A stretch of DNA of 64,000 nucleotides, from the NCBI GenBank assembly GCA_018398805.1, contig JAGFBZ010002033.1:2503501-2567500 (forward strand). Reading direction: 5' to 3'. The notes beneath the pieces were generated by a model. It did no database searches. It had not been told where the DNA came from and was given only the letters and a program-made list of their open reading frames with translations. Shown here one piece after another: positions 45,001-56,025 of this stretch; position 1 is the first letter of the stretch, and the number at the start of each line of letters is the position of its first letter. The DNA comes from Hirundichthys speculiger (lineage: Eukaryota; Chordata; Actinopteri; Beloniformes; Exocoetidae). The position numbers and the translations under genes were made by a program.

Positions 45001-46907
45001 TCTATTACTGAAGTTAAATGACAGGAATATTCAGATCATTGTCTTTCAATTTGCTCTCATTTCCCTCCCTCTAATTACCAGCCTCCAGATGTCAGTCTGA
45101 TGATTTGTGTAAGAGATGTCCATCTGTCAAACTGCAGCTTGATAAAACCCTGTCATTAACAAGCAATGGCAGAAAATGAAGGATCCTACATTTGACAGGC
45201 CCTTCTATAAAACCCATCATGCTCCTGTCGTCAGGGAGTGAAAAATGAGACTAATGCTGCTGTACTCTCTCTTACTCTCTCTAGATCTGGGACCTATTCC
45301 ACAACTTTGGTAGAGGAGGAGCAGAGTGCCCCAACGCCAGAGCCTGAACCCAAAAAGTGTGTGATTTTGCAAATGAGAAGGACTAATATCCCTACTATAT
45401 ATCCATATTAACTCATTCTTTGTCTCACTTGTGTCTACTTCAGGGGGTTTGTTTATGTGAAGGAGTATGTTAATGCAACGGATCCGTCCTTGCACAACCC
45501 CAGAGACACCGTAGATGAGTAAGACTGATGTATTATTTAAAAAGTTATCCACCAACATTGAGATAGAATGCTCCCTCTAATGAGGCTCTCGTGATGGCTG
45601 CTCATTGCTCTTGTTTCCACAGGGGGACAGATTATTTGACCTCAAGCTCTGCCAGTTACTCATACAGCCCTTCCAGTTATTCCAGGTAACGCCCCTATCC
45701 CTAAACCCGTCTTATCCATTAAAGCAACAACTATATGAGTGTAAAGCCCTGTTTAGAGGGCCTCCCTGGTACTACAAATATGTTATTTACTCTCTTCCGT
45801 CGCCATCATGACTTGCTCCTAAACTGACAAGTTCAATTCTGCCACCTATAACAAGTCCACTACATTCACTGGCTTCTCCCAGCTCCTTTTATTGCTTTAA
45901 TAACACCGGATACCCTTCAAAACTTGTTCAGCAACTTCCACAGTAACCTCAGAAGTACTGTGGCCACTCTCACTTTACACATCAAGACAAAAATGCTATC
46001 TGGCAGATTCCCCTATACAGAGCTGAAATGTTCTCAGGACTTCTGCCGCTGTAACTTTAGTTCAATATTGCAATTACTCCAGGTGTTTTGACTATAGATT
46101 TTCCTTTTTCTTCCTATTGAAAAGCCTTCTCTGGTTGCTCATTTCTACTGCATGTCACATTATTTGACAGCAACCCCACAGTATCCCTTACATCTTTCAG
46201 TCCTTGGTGCAACGCAGCTTCCCTGTTTTAAACCGTTTATACTCTAAGCCAGAGCCTGACACAACCAGATATGTGTGAGCATCAGGACAGATTTTATAGC
46301 AATCCAGCTCATTTGGAGGTGAATTGGGGACAACAAAGGATTACTTGCATTAAATTCACTCACACACAAGAGGTTGCAGGTTGTTTTACCAAGAGCTGCT
46401 TTAGCGTCAGTGGTCAGCCCAACATATTTATATTTATATATTTCGCTCTGTGTTTTCCTCCAGAGCCTCGCTGACATCCACCTGCACGTACTGTGGCGAG
46501 CAGGTGGGCAACGATGCCAAGATCACCATCGAACACCTCAATATCAACTGCCATCCTACCTGCTTCAAGGTCATTTTTCTGTCTAATTGGGAAATCTTTC
46601 CTTAGAATACAATTGTAACTTTTTTTTGTGCTATTAAAAGTTTATATAATATTTTTTGACAACTTCAAATGTGGATTACTGGCAGTTGCAAAATGCCAGC
46701 CCACACCTGCAAAGGTCTAAAAAAAAAAAAAAAAAGTTAAGGATTTACTGAAAAAATGATGTGTCTTTTATTAGAAAGGCTAACTGTTCTTGCAACTTCT
46801 CTTCTCAGTGTGACGTGTGCAGTAAACCCATGGGAGACCTCCTCTTCAGTATGTTCATACATGGAGGGAAAGTCCACTGCGAGAGCTGCTACTCCAGTGT
46901 CATATAA
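36993..46907 (+). CDS. znf185: ZNF185-like LIM domain protein (start exon not found)
   Basis: ZNF185 is an actin-associated LIM protein of epithelia, related to sciellin. Thirty-one coding exons fit one frame (about 894 residues): 36993-37110, 37207-37314, 37398-37427, 37550-37606, 37699-37746, 37829-37900, 37978-38058, 38225-38287, 38422-38544, 38627-39175, 39982-40047, 40173-40244, 40461-40535, 40732-40806, 40964-41044, 41375-41428, 41830-41889, 42210-42260, 42367-42411, 42635-42682, 43242-43307, 43434-43490, 43601-43669, 43950-44069, 44223-44270, 44581-44616, 45285-45356, 45444-45518, 45623-45685, 46464-46569, 46809-46907. Family blocks in order: [81 protein letters not shown]. The C-terminal LIM domain has [29 protein letters not shown] and HCESCY as zinc ligands. 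The middle is acidic and disordered, with an EP repeat. It lies next to nsdhl, as in human. Confidence 0.9.
39036..39150 (+). repeat. znf185: Coding hexanucleotide repeat encoding (Glu-Pro)n in znf185
   Basis: Tandem GAACCA/GAACCT units encode about 19 Glu-Pro pairs with single changes (EL, ET) in the large exon 38627-39175. The unit is six bases, so gain or loss keeps frame. It is probably a length-variable disordered linker. Confidence 0.9.
39513..39838. mobile_element. hAT-type MITE with perfect 8-bp target-site duplication
   Basis: The left end is CAGTGGTGCGCAAACT and the right end, inverted, is CAGTGGTTCTCAAACTTTTA; hAT (Charlie-like) elements have such termini. The 8-bp duplication CATTAGAT flanks it exactly at 39505-39512 and 39839-39846. 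The 326-bp interior is non-coding. It lies in a znf185 intron and belongs to the same family as the fragment at 24855. Confidence 0.92.
41335..41374 (+). promoter_or_regulatory. znf185: Extended C-rich polypyrimidine tract at a znf185 splice acceptor
   Basis: About 40 bases of nearly pure C with A/T spacers (C10 then CCCCAC units) run into the CAG acceptor at 41374. The complementary strand has several G runs able to form a quadruplex. The exon that follows is short (54 bases), so its inclusion may be regulated. Confidence 0.6.
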
Positions 46908-48153
46908 CCGTCAGGGCTCTTCATCAGCCTCCTGTTCACATCCCGTTCATTCATGTTCATTTGCATATAAAGTAAGAAGTGCTCTTACAAAATGTATGTG
47001 AAATAGTTCACGTTGATCATAAAAACTGCTGTCGTGAATACGATTACTGAATGTGGAATTCTAATGTTTTAAATATGCTGTACAAGCCAGATTTTTTTAT
47101 TTTTGTGGTGGTGAAAGCTGTTTTTGATGAAGGATATGCCTGCGAAGCGTGATGTGCTGTGTGCACGTCCATGCACAGACACGTACTGGCTAGAGGGGTG
47201 CAATATAATTCAATTACAAAAGAATTACTTTGTTACAAAATGTTTCTTTTATTTTACAAAATAAGAATACAAAATAGTGTGTTCATATGTATGATGCTTT
47301 ATTAACAAAATAAAATGATTTATAAAATCCTGGTATAAATGTCCTGGCGTATAGTAGTGTGCTTAAAGACACACAAACACGATTAATAATTATTGCACAT
47401 AAAGAAGATTATGCAACATAAGTAAGATCAAGGTAATAATCTTGGGAAACCACATAAATTTGTAGTGGAGTTGTTACTGAGAAAGACTGAGCCAGTGAAG
47501 TAGCGATTTCCCACTGGGATGTTGTGCATTCGTCTTTCTCCACTTCCTCCTGAAACGGCAGTTTTGTTACATACTCACTTCAAGTATCTGTGCAAAAAAA
47601 AAAAACAATTGCGGCTTTAGCTAATAACCATCAGCCACCTTCTGAGTAACTGTAAACAAGCACGTGTAGTTCACTGGCTGCTGTCCTGATGGTCTTCACA
47701 CACAGTTAGGCAGAGCTCCCTTGTCACAGAGGACAAGTCTTTGGCTCAGCCCCAGTCCAGCAGAAAGCTGCTTCCCGTGAGAATGTGCTTCACTGGAACA
47801 AATGCGCTATTTGCAGTCAATGCTCATAATGCAAAGGAGAGTTTAAAAAACAAAAACAAAACAATAATGGCACTTCAGTTCTGGTAATAAGACAAGTTGG
47901 AAATATGAACATCTAACACTCAAACAATCATGTTCTACTACCGGAGCTTGGGATAAACACAAAATTGTGTCCGCTGAAAAGTGTTTTAAAATCTCTTGTC
48001 GTCTAGCTACACTGTTAGCAAGGGTAAAGGAGTTTTGGCTCAGGTGCAAAATGATGAGCAATGTCCGCCTTGTTTTAAAACAGAGGGGATGTTAGTGTGG
48101 GACACCCCTGTGATGTTGGACGTGGTCCATCCTGTTTGGTTTGGAGGCCTGTG
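46908..48153. other. Convergent 3' UTRs of znf185 and fut11
   Basis: znf185 (plus) and fut11 (minus) end tail to tail 1.25 kb apart. Candidate poly-A signals for the plus strand (AATAAA near 47309) and minus strand (TTTATT near 47248 and 47298) interleave, so the two transcripts may overlap. No coding exon was seen. Confidence 0.5.
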
Positions 48154-51100
48154 TCAGTGTTTTCCTCTCACTCTGATCTCAGCAATGTTTTGGATGTGCT
48201 TCCACAGCAGAGAGGGGTCTGACTCGTTGTGTCTTATCAGAGACTCCAGCCCCTCTGCTTGGTCGAGGCTCTGCCAGTAATCCTGGGGCCATATTTGCAA
48301 CCATCTGCGGACAGATAGACAAACAGATTAGGCTCGTCACAGAGGATATTTTAATTAGACTATTGAAAAGAGGGGATGTCTCTCCCCTTGGGATGCTGTT
48401 ATTTGCATTCATGGTTAGAAAGCAGACAGCTTTCACAACCAGCAGCGATTAATTTTAGACAAACTCACTCGTCGTCTGTAGGCAAGTCTTGGACGTCTCC
48501 GTACCCGGGCCTGGGCAGTGGGCAGCCCATGTGAGAGTTAGTGGCCATTCTCGGCTGAGGGGGATTGCTCTTTTTAGGGGCTTTCCTATGCACTCTTTCC
48601 GCTGCCAATCTCGCGTTCTCCTGGTCGCACACGTAACATTCAAATCCATTTAAGTAGTTGGGCTTAGTCATGTCATTAACTCCCCACTCGCGCGTCTCTA
48701 GCGCTGTTAGCAAACGAATGTTTGTAATGCTTCTGTGGTTCTTGAACTCTAAATATCTGGCATATTCATCATCATTCCCATCCAAACGCTTGAGAAAGTC
48801 AGCGAGAGCTTTTGGTGACGGAAAGTCATCTATGATTATCACAGAATGGTCATTGGGCATCCAGTCGGCCGCCACAGAGGAGCCCCGATAGACTGGCACG
48901 CAGCCCTGGTGGAGAGGCCGCCAAAGCTTCTCTGTCATGTAATCTGGACACAGGCCATTCTCGAGTGCCAGGTGGAACTTGTAGCGCGCAACAAAATTCA
49001 TGAAGCCGGGTTCCTCGCCAGTAGCGGTGGCTGTATCCTCCAGATATTCTGGAAGAGGTTTGTTGTTGAGGCATTTCCCGTAAGAGTCAATCTACAGAGA
49101 GATGAGCGATGGGTGAGAGAACAAAGAGGAGGAACGGGTTAAGAACATAATTGAGGAAATTATTCTTGAAAAAAGTCTATTAGAACTCTGACAACTGTTC
49201 TTTAAATGCTGCATTCTACAATATTTTTGCTATCTGACATGCCAAAAATGTGCACCTCTTTACGTTGACACAAATACATCAGTGCATCTCTTCCACCAAG
49301 AACATCAGGCTCTCTGAAGTAGCAACAAATACCTTGATGAAGATTTTTCTTTATTATAAAAATGCATTGTTTTTAAAATGTACAAACAAAACTGTCAATG
49401 TCATGGCACTTTACCAGGCTCGTATGATGCTCTCCCCTTGTGACAACCATTGCTAGTTTGACATAATCCACCCATCACTGTTCACTATTGGCTGATGCAA
49501 TACTTCATTTTAATAGCCTGAATTGCCAGAGACTTGCAGATATTATTATGCATTTTCCCTATTTCATTCCCTGATGGGTATTTGCACAAAGATCATTCTA
49601 AAGGCTGCACGCACAAAGCATTCATGGGGTATTACAGCAGCTGCAAGCAGAAAGGTCAATGCTTTTGTCCTGCCGTGTAATGTGTGAGTGGAAGTATGGA
49701 TGACTGATCCCTAAAACAAGTGCAGTGTATCCTTGTTGGCAAAGACTGGCACTGGTAAGGGTCAGCATGAAGGACATTTATGGGAAAAGCATTTAACAAT
49801 AAGAGGAATGATATTTTTAAGCATATGCAGGGGAAATGAAAACATATTAAAAGAAGTAATGGATTGGTTTAATGGCAAAAAAAGAGAGTATGCCTACAAA
49901 TAACACTTTATGATCATTGTTTTCAATAAGGTAATGAATAAAATCCCAGAACTTTAAACAGGATTCAACGTGTAAAATCTACAGCTGTAAAACATTTCTC
50001 TCCGACACACCTGGTATTTTCAAGAGGGACTGGAAACTGCAGTACTGTGTAAAAGTCAATAGCACCCCCAGTGCTGGTGTTTTATCAAAGTTTTAATGAC
50101 ATCTATATTTATTCAGAAAAAAAAAAAACAGGAAACCTTACTCTCTTGAGCCTAAATAAAATATGATCCCAATTAAAGCAGCTCAAAGGGAGTTTTCCTG
50201 TAGGCTCCTGTCCCATAGGCATGAAGACCAAGTCGATTTTGCAACAGTGTCCATGATTTAGTCCTGTTTAATATCTTGCTTGGTCACTCTCTTGTGTTCT
50301 CTCCCATTATTACTTTCTTGAGTCTCTTAGTCACCTCTGCCAGGATGTCCACCGCAACACTGCGAGGATTAGTTTCTCCATCCCTGCCCACAGCGGGGAT
50401 GGGAAACTAATGTGGACGAGATGACACTTACCTAAAAGTATTGCAGTATTCCTTTATATGAACTGGTATATTATCAAATGATATATTGTTATTTGCCTTT
50501 TTAACATCAATGCAAGCATATGTTCGGGACTGTGTCTTTAAAAAGAGGTCAATTTTGCAGGGTGGATTTGTTCTGAAAAAAGTGGTTTTATTCTGTGTAG
50601 AGATTAGTTTGAGCTTGACTGATTTTGTTTTTTCTATTGTCAATACCAGTTATTAAAAAAAAAAAAAAGGAAAATAGTCAGCCAACTGATAAATCAATCT
50701 ATGTTATTATCGCTGTAATTTCTGTTAGTTTCTCTAAATGAAGGGACTAAAAAACAAATATAGATGGACATTTGAAATTTGATAAAAGAACAATACCAAT
50801 GGTGCCTAAAACTTTTGCATGGTACTGCACATATTATGGTTTCTTGTCAGTTTCACTTGTTTGATTTTTTTGAGCAATGATAGCATTGTATTCATTTGAA
50901 AAAGAAAGTATACCCTCTTTCAGTTTCTAAGGTTGTATGATTCTCTTCTTTTTCAACCTCTTCCTTTCTTTCGTTTTTTTGAAATTTAGCTGGTGTGCTT
51001 GGGATCACTGTTTCATCGACCCAGTTTCAGTTAAACATCGTCTGTCAGGCAGATAAGTTCATGCTTGACTTTAGAAGGCTTTTGGATGCTGAGCGGTTCA

Positions 51101-52782
51101 TGTAAACTCAATGACTGCTACGATCCTGAGGCTGAAAAACAAGCTCAAATCGTCAAAACCCAAACACGTTTTTAACAGTTTTTAACATGACATGTTTGAG
51201 TTGGTGTGCAGTGTTTGGTTGGCACCACATGTCAGTGAGCACTATGACGAAACGTCTCCATTTTTATTAGAAGGGACATTTGACGACTTTCAGGAAGTGT
51301 TGTTTAGCTCTTGAAGTTTCCCCTAACCCTAACCCATCTCTTGTGACAAGTGTCTACCACTTCATGGCACTATGTCAAACATCAACGATGATGAAACGAG
51401 CTCACTGAGCTTCAGTGGACATCACAGCAGCCAAAGTGACTCAAGAAAGTAACGATGGAACAGAAAACAAACAAGTCACCAGGCAATAGAGCAAAAAAGA
51501 GAAATGTCTAACAGTATCAAAAGCAGCTGAACCTCCACGCCAATGAGAGAAGCTGTTTCTTTGTGCCTCGTCAGGTGAGTACATTTGATTGCTTGTAGCT
51601 GACTGACACTTACCTTCGATGCTTATCTATGGAAGCAGTAAAGGCTTCTTGGTTTCACACTGTTTCTGCATTTTAGATTAACTGTTAAATATTTGATAAC
51701 ATGGTGTAATATTTCATGCATTGTTGTTCATCTGGGTTCGTATGTACCTAACTAGAAGACCTTTTAAGGTCTAGATGACTTTGTAATGTAACGTTCTTAA
51801 ATGTCCATCAATAAAACTAAAACACAGCGTACTTTCTTTATATCATTGCTGTCCATGTGGGTTGTGGATTTCCTTTTCACCTAATTGAACTGGTAGGTTC
51901 TAATTTCTATACTTGATATTCAGCAGGATGTGAAGTAACCTTTAAGCACTGTACCTCAATATATTTCATGAGTTCCCGGACATATCTGTCCCTGTCTGCC
52001 GGCACATCACAGTGAGACTGCATGTAGAGCACAGGAGCCAAGCCCTCCCTCCTCAGACGGTTCTTCTCCTCCAGGGACACCGCCACAGGCTCCAGCAAGT
52101 ATTCCAGGGAAGGCAGCCACTGCAGGGTCAGGGGATAGTCCGACCCTCTGCGAAACGTTGCCGTGTAATTGAACAGCCTGATCCCTGGTCCGTGAGAGAG
52201 GAAATAATTGTTCATGGGTGACTCCTCGTGGAACAGTGCCCAGGTCTGGTGGCGGAGACGAGGAAGTGGGGCCTCATATGCCCTGAAGTCTGTCCCATAA
52301 AAGATGATGGATGCTGTCCTCTTGTACAGCTGTACCTTTTAAAAGTCAAAGTCAAGATTAACAGGAGAACAACCTGACACAGTAAGTGTTATTTATGCGT
52401 GCATGTACCCATCTACTGACAAAAAAGTTTCAGGGAAAGTTTTGGTACCTTGCGATTGCTGGTGACCAGGCAGGAGGACGTGGCGCAGTCAATGCGTTCC
52501 GCGTCACCGGGAAAATGCGGGAAAAGTCCTTCACTCCACCAGAGGATGATGGGCAGCTCCTTGTTACCCCGGTGGTCGCTGTTACCGGGTCCCCTGTACG
52601 AAGAGATGGAGGCGAACTCCATGTCGGACAGAGCACTCTGGGGCTGGAAGGCTCCTCGGTCCACCACATCCTCGATGTGGAGTTGGTCGTCAGGGAAAGA
52701 AGCAAAAGGAGACCCAGACCCAGCACAGAACAGCAAACAGGCCCAGACAGATGCACGGGAGCAGCCTCCTCCTTCCCATCAT
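48154..52782 (-). CDS. fut11: Alpha-(1,3)-fucosyltransferase 11, with a frame break in exon 1
   Basis: FUT11 is a type II glycosyltransferase of the ER/Golgi in the GT10 fucosyltransferase family. Minus-strand exons are 52449-52782, 51955-52335, 48469-49091 and 48154-48304 (about 496 codons, human 492). ATG at 52782 (or 52779) opens a hydrophobic anchor ([19 protein letters not shown]). The lumenal part has [54 protein letters not shown] and VDSYGKC-type IDSYGKC. Next come the GT10 acceptor/donor block [36 protein letters not shown], the Cys-rich [10 protein letters not shown], and a tail [15 protein letters not shown]. After the anchor the starting frame hits TGA (about 52690) while the conserved stem continues in another frame. 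One extra base between 52690 and 52730 explains this, and the exon-length sum supports it. FUT10 is less likely because the stem and tail match FUT11. Confidence 0.92.
49092..51954 (-). other. fut11: Long fut11 intron
   Basis: The 2.9-kb intron separates the exon ending LMKYIE from the one starting IDSYGKC. It is AT-rich with several poly-A/T runs. Two CCCTAA units occur at 51321-51334, too few to call an interstitial telomere tract. No repeat or gene was recognised. Confidence 0.5.
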
Positions 52783-55700
52783 CTGCAGGGTACAAACGCG
52801 TGATTTACTTTCTTATGCGGCAACTTCAGCTGTTAAGAACTCTATATGCTTCTCGGTGTTTTCACGACATGTAGCAGCTAATTCCTTCCGTGGTAATCAC
52901 GTGAAGCTGTATTTTATAACTCGGAATTAAAAAAACAGAACCAAAGACATTTCTTGCTTTTTTTCCGTAAAACTTGCCTCGGATGAGAGGTGCTAACAGG
53001 ATGCTGTGCAACATCAGTAAACACACTCTTCTTCTGCGGTCAAGATGTTCTTCTTTTTCTTCTTTGGAAAAGGACGTGATCTGAGCTCAGCGCCCCCTAC
53101 AGCTGGGAAATAAAACTGTGGTTACTTTGAAGAGTTTTCAGTTTGGACACATTTTTCAGTTCATTTCAGTTCTGTCTTTTTTTTTTTTTTTTTTTTTTAT
53201 CGTCCCTGGCGGCAAGCTTGCTTCACAGACAGATTAAACCAACACCAGTCAAAGAAGTTTAAAATAATTATGATGAAAAAAGATCAAAAGAAAACCAAAT
53301 AATGGAAAAATAGATTAAATCTAATTTACATTAAATGCCATTATTCTCTAGTAAAAATAAATAGCTAAAATTTAAAATGGTATGATTCAGAAAGAGAAAT
53401 CACAAATACTAATTTAATAGAGCTACTGCATAAGGAACAAAGGAGTTTTTAGTCTTATTGCGTGTCATTCATGTCCCTCCATGGCTGTGGCCTTTCTCAG
53501 TACCTGCTGCTCATGTACAGCAGATAGACAGGTCTGTGGGAGGACCATCATTTTAGTGGCCAACTTTACACCCTTGTTTAGAGTTGTGCTATCCTTAGCT
53601 GTCACATTTCCAAGCCAGGCAATAATGGAACATCTTAAAACCCTGTTCAATAACAAAAAAAAAAAAACAACAACAACGACAAAAAACACACACACACACA
53701 CAAAACTTTTCTAAGCATTAAAAACCTGTATGGCTCTAATGTTCACTGACTCCATAGTTGCATCAAATTTTTGATTATCATCATGATTATCACCAATTCA
53801 ATTAAACCTAGTCTATGGAGGAGGGAGAGAGGACTTTGTAAAATCAAATTACCATGTCCTTGAAGCGACACTGTGCCATTTTGTTATTCACTCTCACCCC
53901 CTGAGGCCTGTCTATTAAAAAAACAACAACAAAAAAAAAACCCCAAAAACTAGTGTCCAATTTAAGTTTACAAGTTAAAATCAATCAAAAGTTCCTGTAC
54001 TTAAATATTTGACTGGGTGGTATTTCAGAGCCTTCAAGATGCTTCACCAGGAGGTGAAGCAGACACATAAACTTATTTTACAAAATTTCAAACAAAACAA
54101 TTTAAATAATATGATTTTGCATATGAATCATATGAATGAGTTTTTCCTTGCCTGTTTGGCTTAAAGGTTTTTTTTTTCTCCTCCTGTGGGAGTTTTTTTT
54201 TTTACCTGCCATTATCCTTGTTTAGGATTCAATGTTATTTTTTAGTTAATGATATTTGCTCGGGGGTCATGCTCTGGGTTCTGTAAAGCGCCTAGAGACA
54301 ATTGACATTGTAACAGACACTATACAAATAAAATTGAATTGAACTTGAATTATTAAAAAGGAGACTCAGGTTTAATTTGAGGGTGTTCATATTGAGGTTG
54401 GGGGAAGGCTTCATGACTCATAAGTCTTTAATGTGAAGAGAATTTTCAAAGAAAAGCTCATATTGTCATATTGACATATTGTAACAAAACCATAAACTGA
54501 ATGTTATTTCTTAAAAGCTTTTCCCGGACGTCTTTGGCAGACAATGATTGTGTTAAACCTACAAACAACATTAAGGAGAAGGTTTCCTCCCACTTGATGC
54601 TTTGCCAGACTTTAATGACACTTTTTTTTGGTTATTTCTTTTTGGATCTCTAGTCCTTTAGTTTTATTTTCAGGAAATTAAATGCATCTTGGTCAGGCTC
54701 AGATCAGGTGACTTGGCCATACTTAAATATTCAGCCTCATTTCTTTCAAAAGCTCCTGTTCTTGGTAATTAATACTATGTAAGACAGTGTCCCAACAACA
54801 TTATTATAACTCAGTGAGCTATTTTAAATATTTGTGCTTTTTAGAATTTATCTGGCTACTTATGTCTTATCTCATGTTCTCAATAAACAAGAGGGACTCA
54901 TTGGGATTGAGTCATGCTTGTTCATGCCATTGCAGAGTCTCCGTGTGCCTTACAGATCATAGATAATATTCCATTCTTTAGACAGTAAGCTGTTCCAAGT
55001 TATCTCTGCATTTTTTTTTTATCGTATAATTCATTTGATTGCATGTTGACAGAGCCTCTCTTCTCTATTCTTTTGTCTTTTTACTGGAGGTCTCAGATAA
55101 TGATTCACCTACCTCCAAGACGGCATTATCTTTTTTTTTGTTCTACATTGACAAGAGATTTATCTTGTCCATGGTCTGCAAAAGATAAGTCATAAAAAAA
55201 ATAATAACAAAAAAAAAAAAAAGCTATAACTTAACACAAATTCTTTTTGAGCCTGGGAGACCCATACATATAGATTTTCATTTACATTCATTTACAAAAG
55301 GGAGAAGCTTCTCATTGTACACATTAACATATACATAAGAATTTGTGAAATTGTAACTTGCTGGTAGAAAAAAAATTTTATTCTACAGAAGCTTCCAGTT
55401 ACCAGTTAAACTTATCAGCACATTTCAGATTTCTAGAGAGAGATATTTATCCTTTTTATCTTTAAAACATTGTTTTTTTTTTTAATTTGTAAGGATCTTT
55501 GACTCAAACTATGAGCGTAATAGCTTCATAATTTACCCAAATTCTGAATTAAAAATAATATCTTCTACAAGAGTTAACAAATATTATATTATACTGTTCA
55601 ACACACGTGAGATAATTTCTATCACTCAAATTTGTATAGAACCAGACTTTTATTCTATTCTTTTTAAACATGGCATAATTAAAGCTATCCACTTAACCAA

Positions 55701-55908
55701 AATTTGTGGGAAAAGTGAAATGAAAGAGAAGAAATATTAATTTCAAAAATGTATGTTTTTTTTTTTTTTTTTAATTCACTAACTCATGGTATAAAAGGAA
55801 AGGGCTAGACGAGTTGGCTTGATTTGATCCTAAAGAAAGGTCAACAAACAAAGATTAAAAAAAAAAAAAAAAAAAAATCATGCCTTAAATGCCCAATATT
55901 GTCAATTC
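52783..55908. other. Intergenic low-complexity spacer between fut11 and rab9b
   Basis: The fut11 promoter should lie in 52783-53060, where CG content is highest and an AGCGCCCCCTACA motif occurs at 53090. The rest is rich in homopolymers (poly-T 53178-53200, 55758-55773; poly-A 55857-55877) and a (CA)n at 53687-53702. No coding frame was recognised. Confidence 0.45.
54120..54355 (+). mobile_element. SINE/LINE-type interspersed repeat tail
   Basis: GAGTTTTTCCTTGCC, CCTGTGGGAGTTTTT, TCGGGGGTCATGCTCTGGGT, GTAAAGCGCCTAGAGACAAT and a terminal ACTATACAAATAAAATTGAA followed by TTGAACTTGAA match a very common fish non-LTR repeat ending in TTGAA units. It has no coding potential. Recognition is from memory and the family name is not certain. 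Confidence 0.65.
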
Positions 55909-56025
55909 TGACTCCTCGTGGAACAGTGCCCAGGTCTGGTAGTGGAGACGAGGAAGTGGAGCCTCATATGCCCTAAAGTCTGTCCCATAAAAGATGATGG
56001 ATGCTGTCCTCTTGAACAGCTGTAC
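55909..56025 (-). pseudogene. Orphan duplicate of the 5' part of fut11 exon 2
   Basis: These 117 bases match 52219-52335 with only five differences. On the minus strand they still encode an open frame ([19 protein letters not shown], then [13 protein letters not shown] and ALFHEES). Two differences are silent and three change residues (Y to F, RH to HY). The splice acceptor present at the parent (AAAAG|GTAC) is absent here, and the copy ends mid-exon without a donor. It is therefore a non-functional fragment, about 3.6 kb upstream of the parent in the same orientation. Confidence 0.9.

Noticed and set aside
51321..51334. CCCTAACCCTAACCC telomere-like run
   Set aside because: Only about two units, expected by chance and not a telomeric tract.
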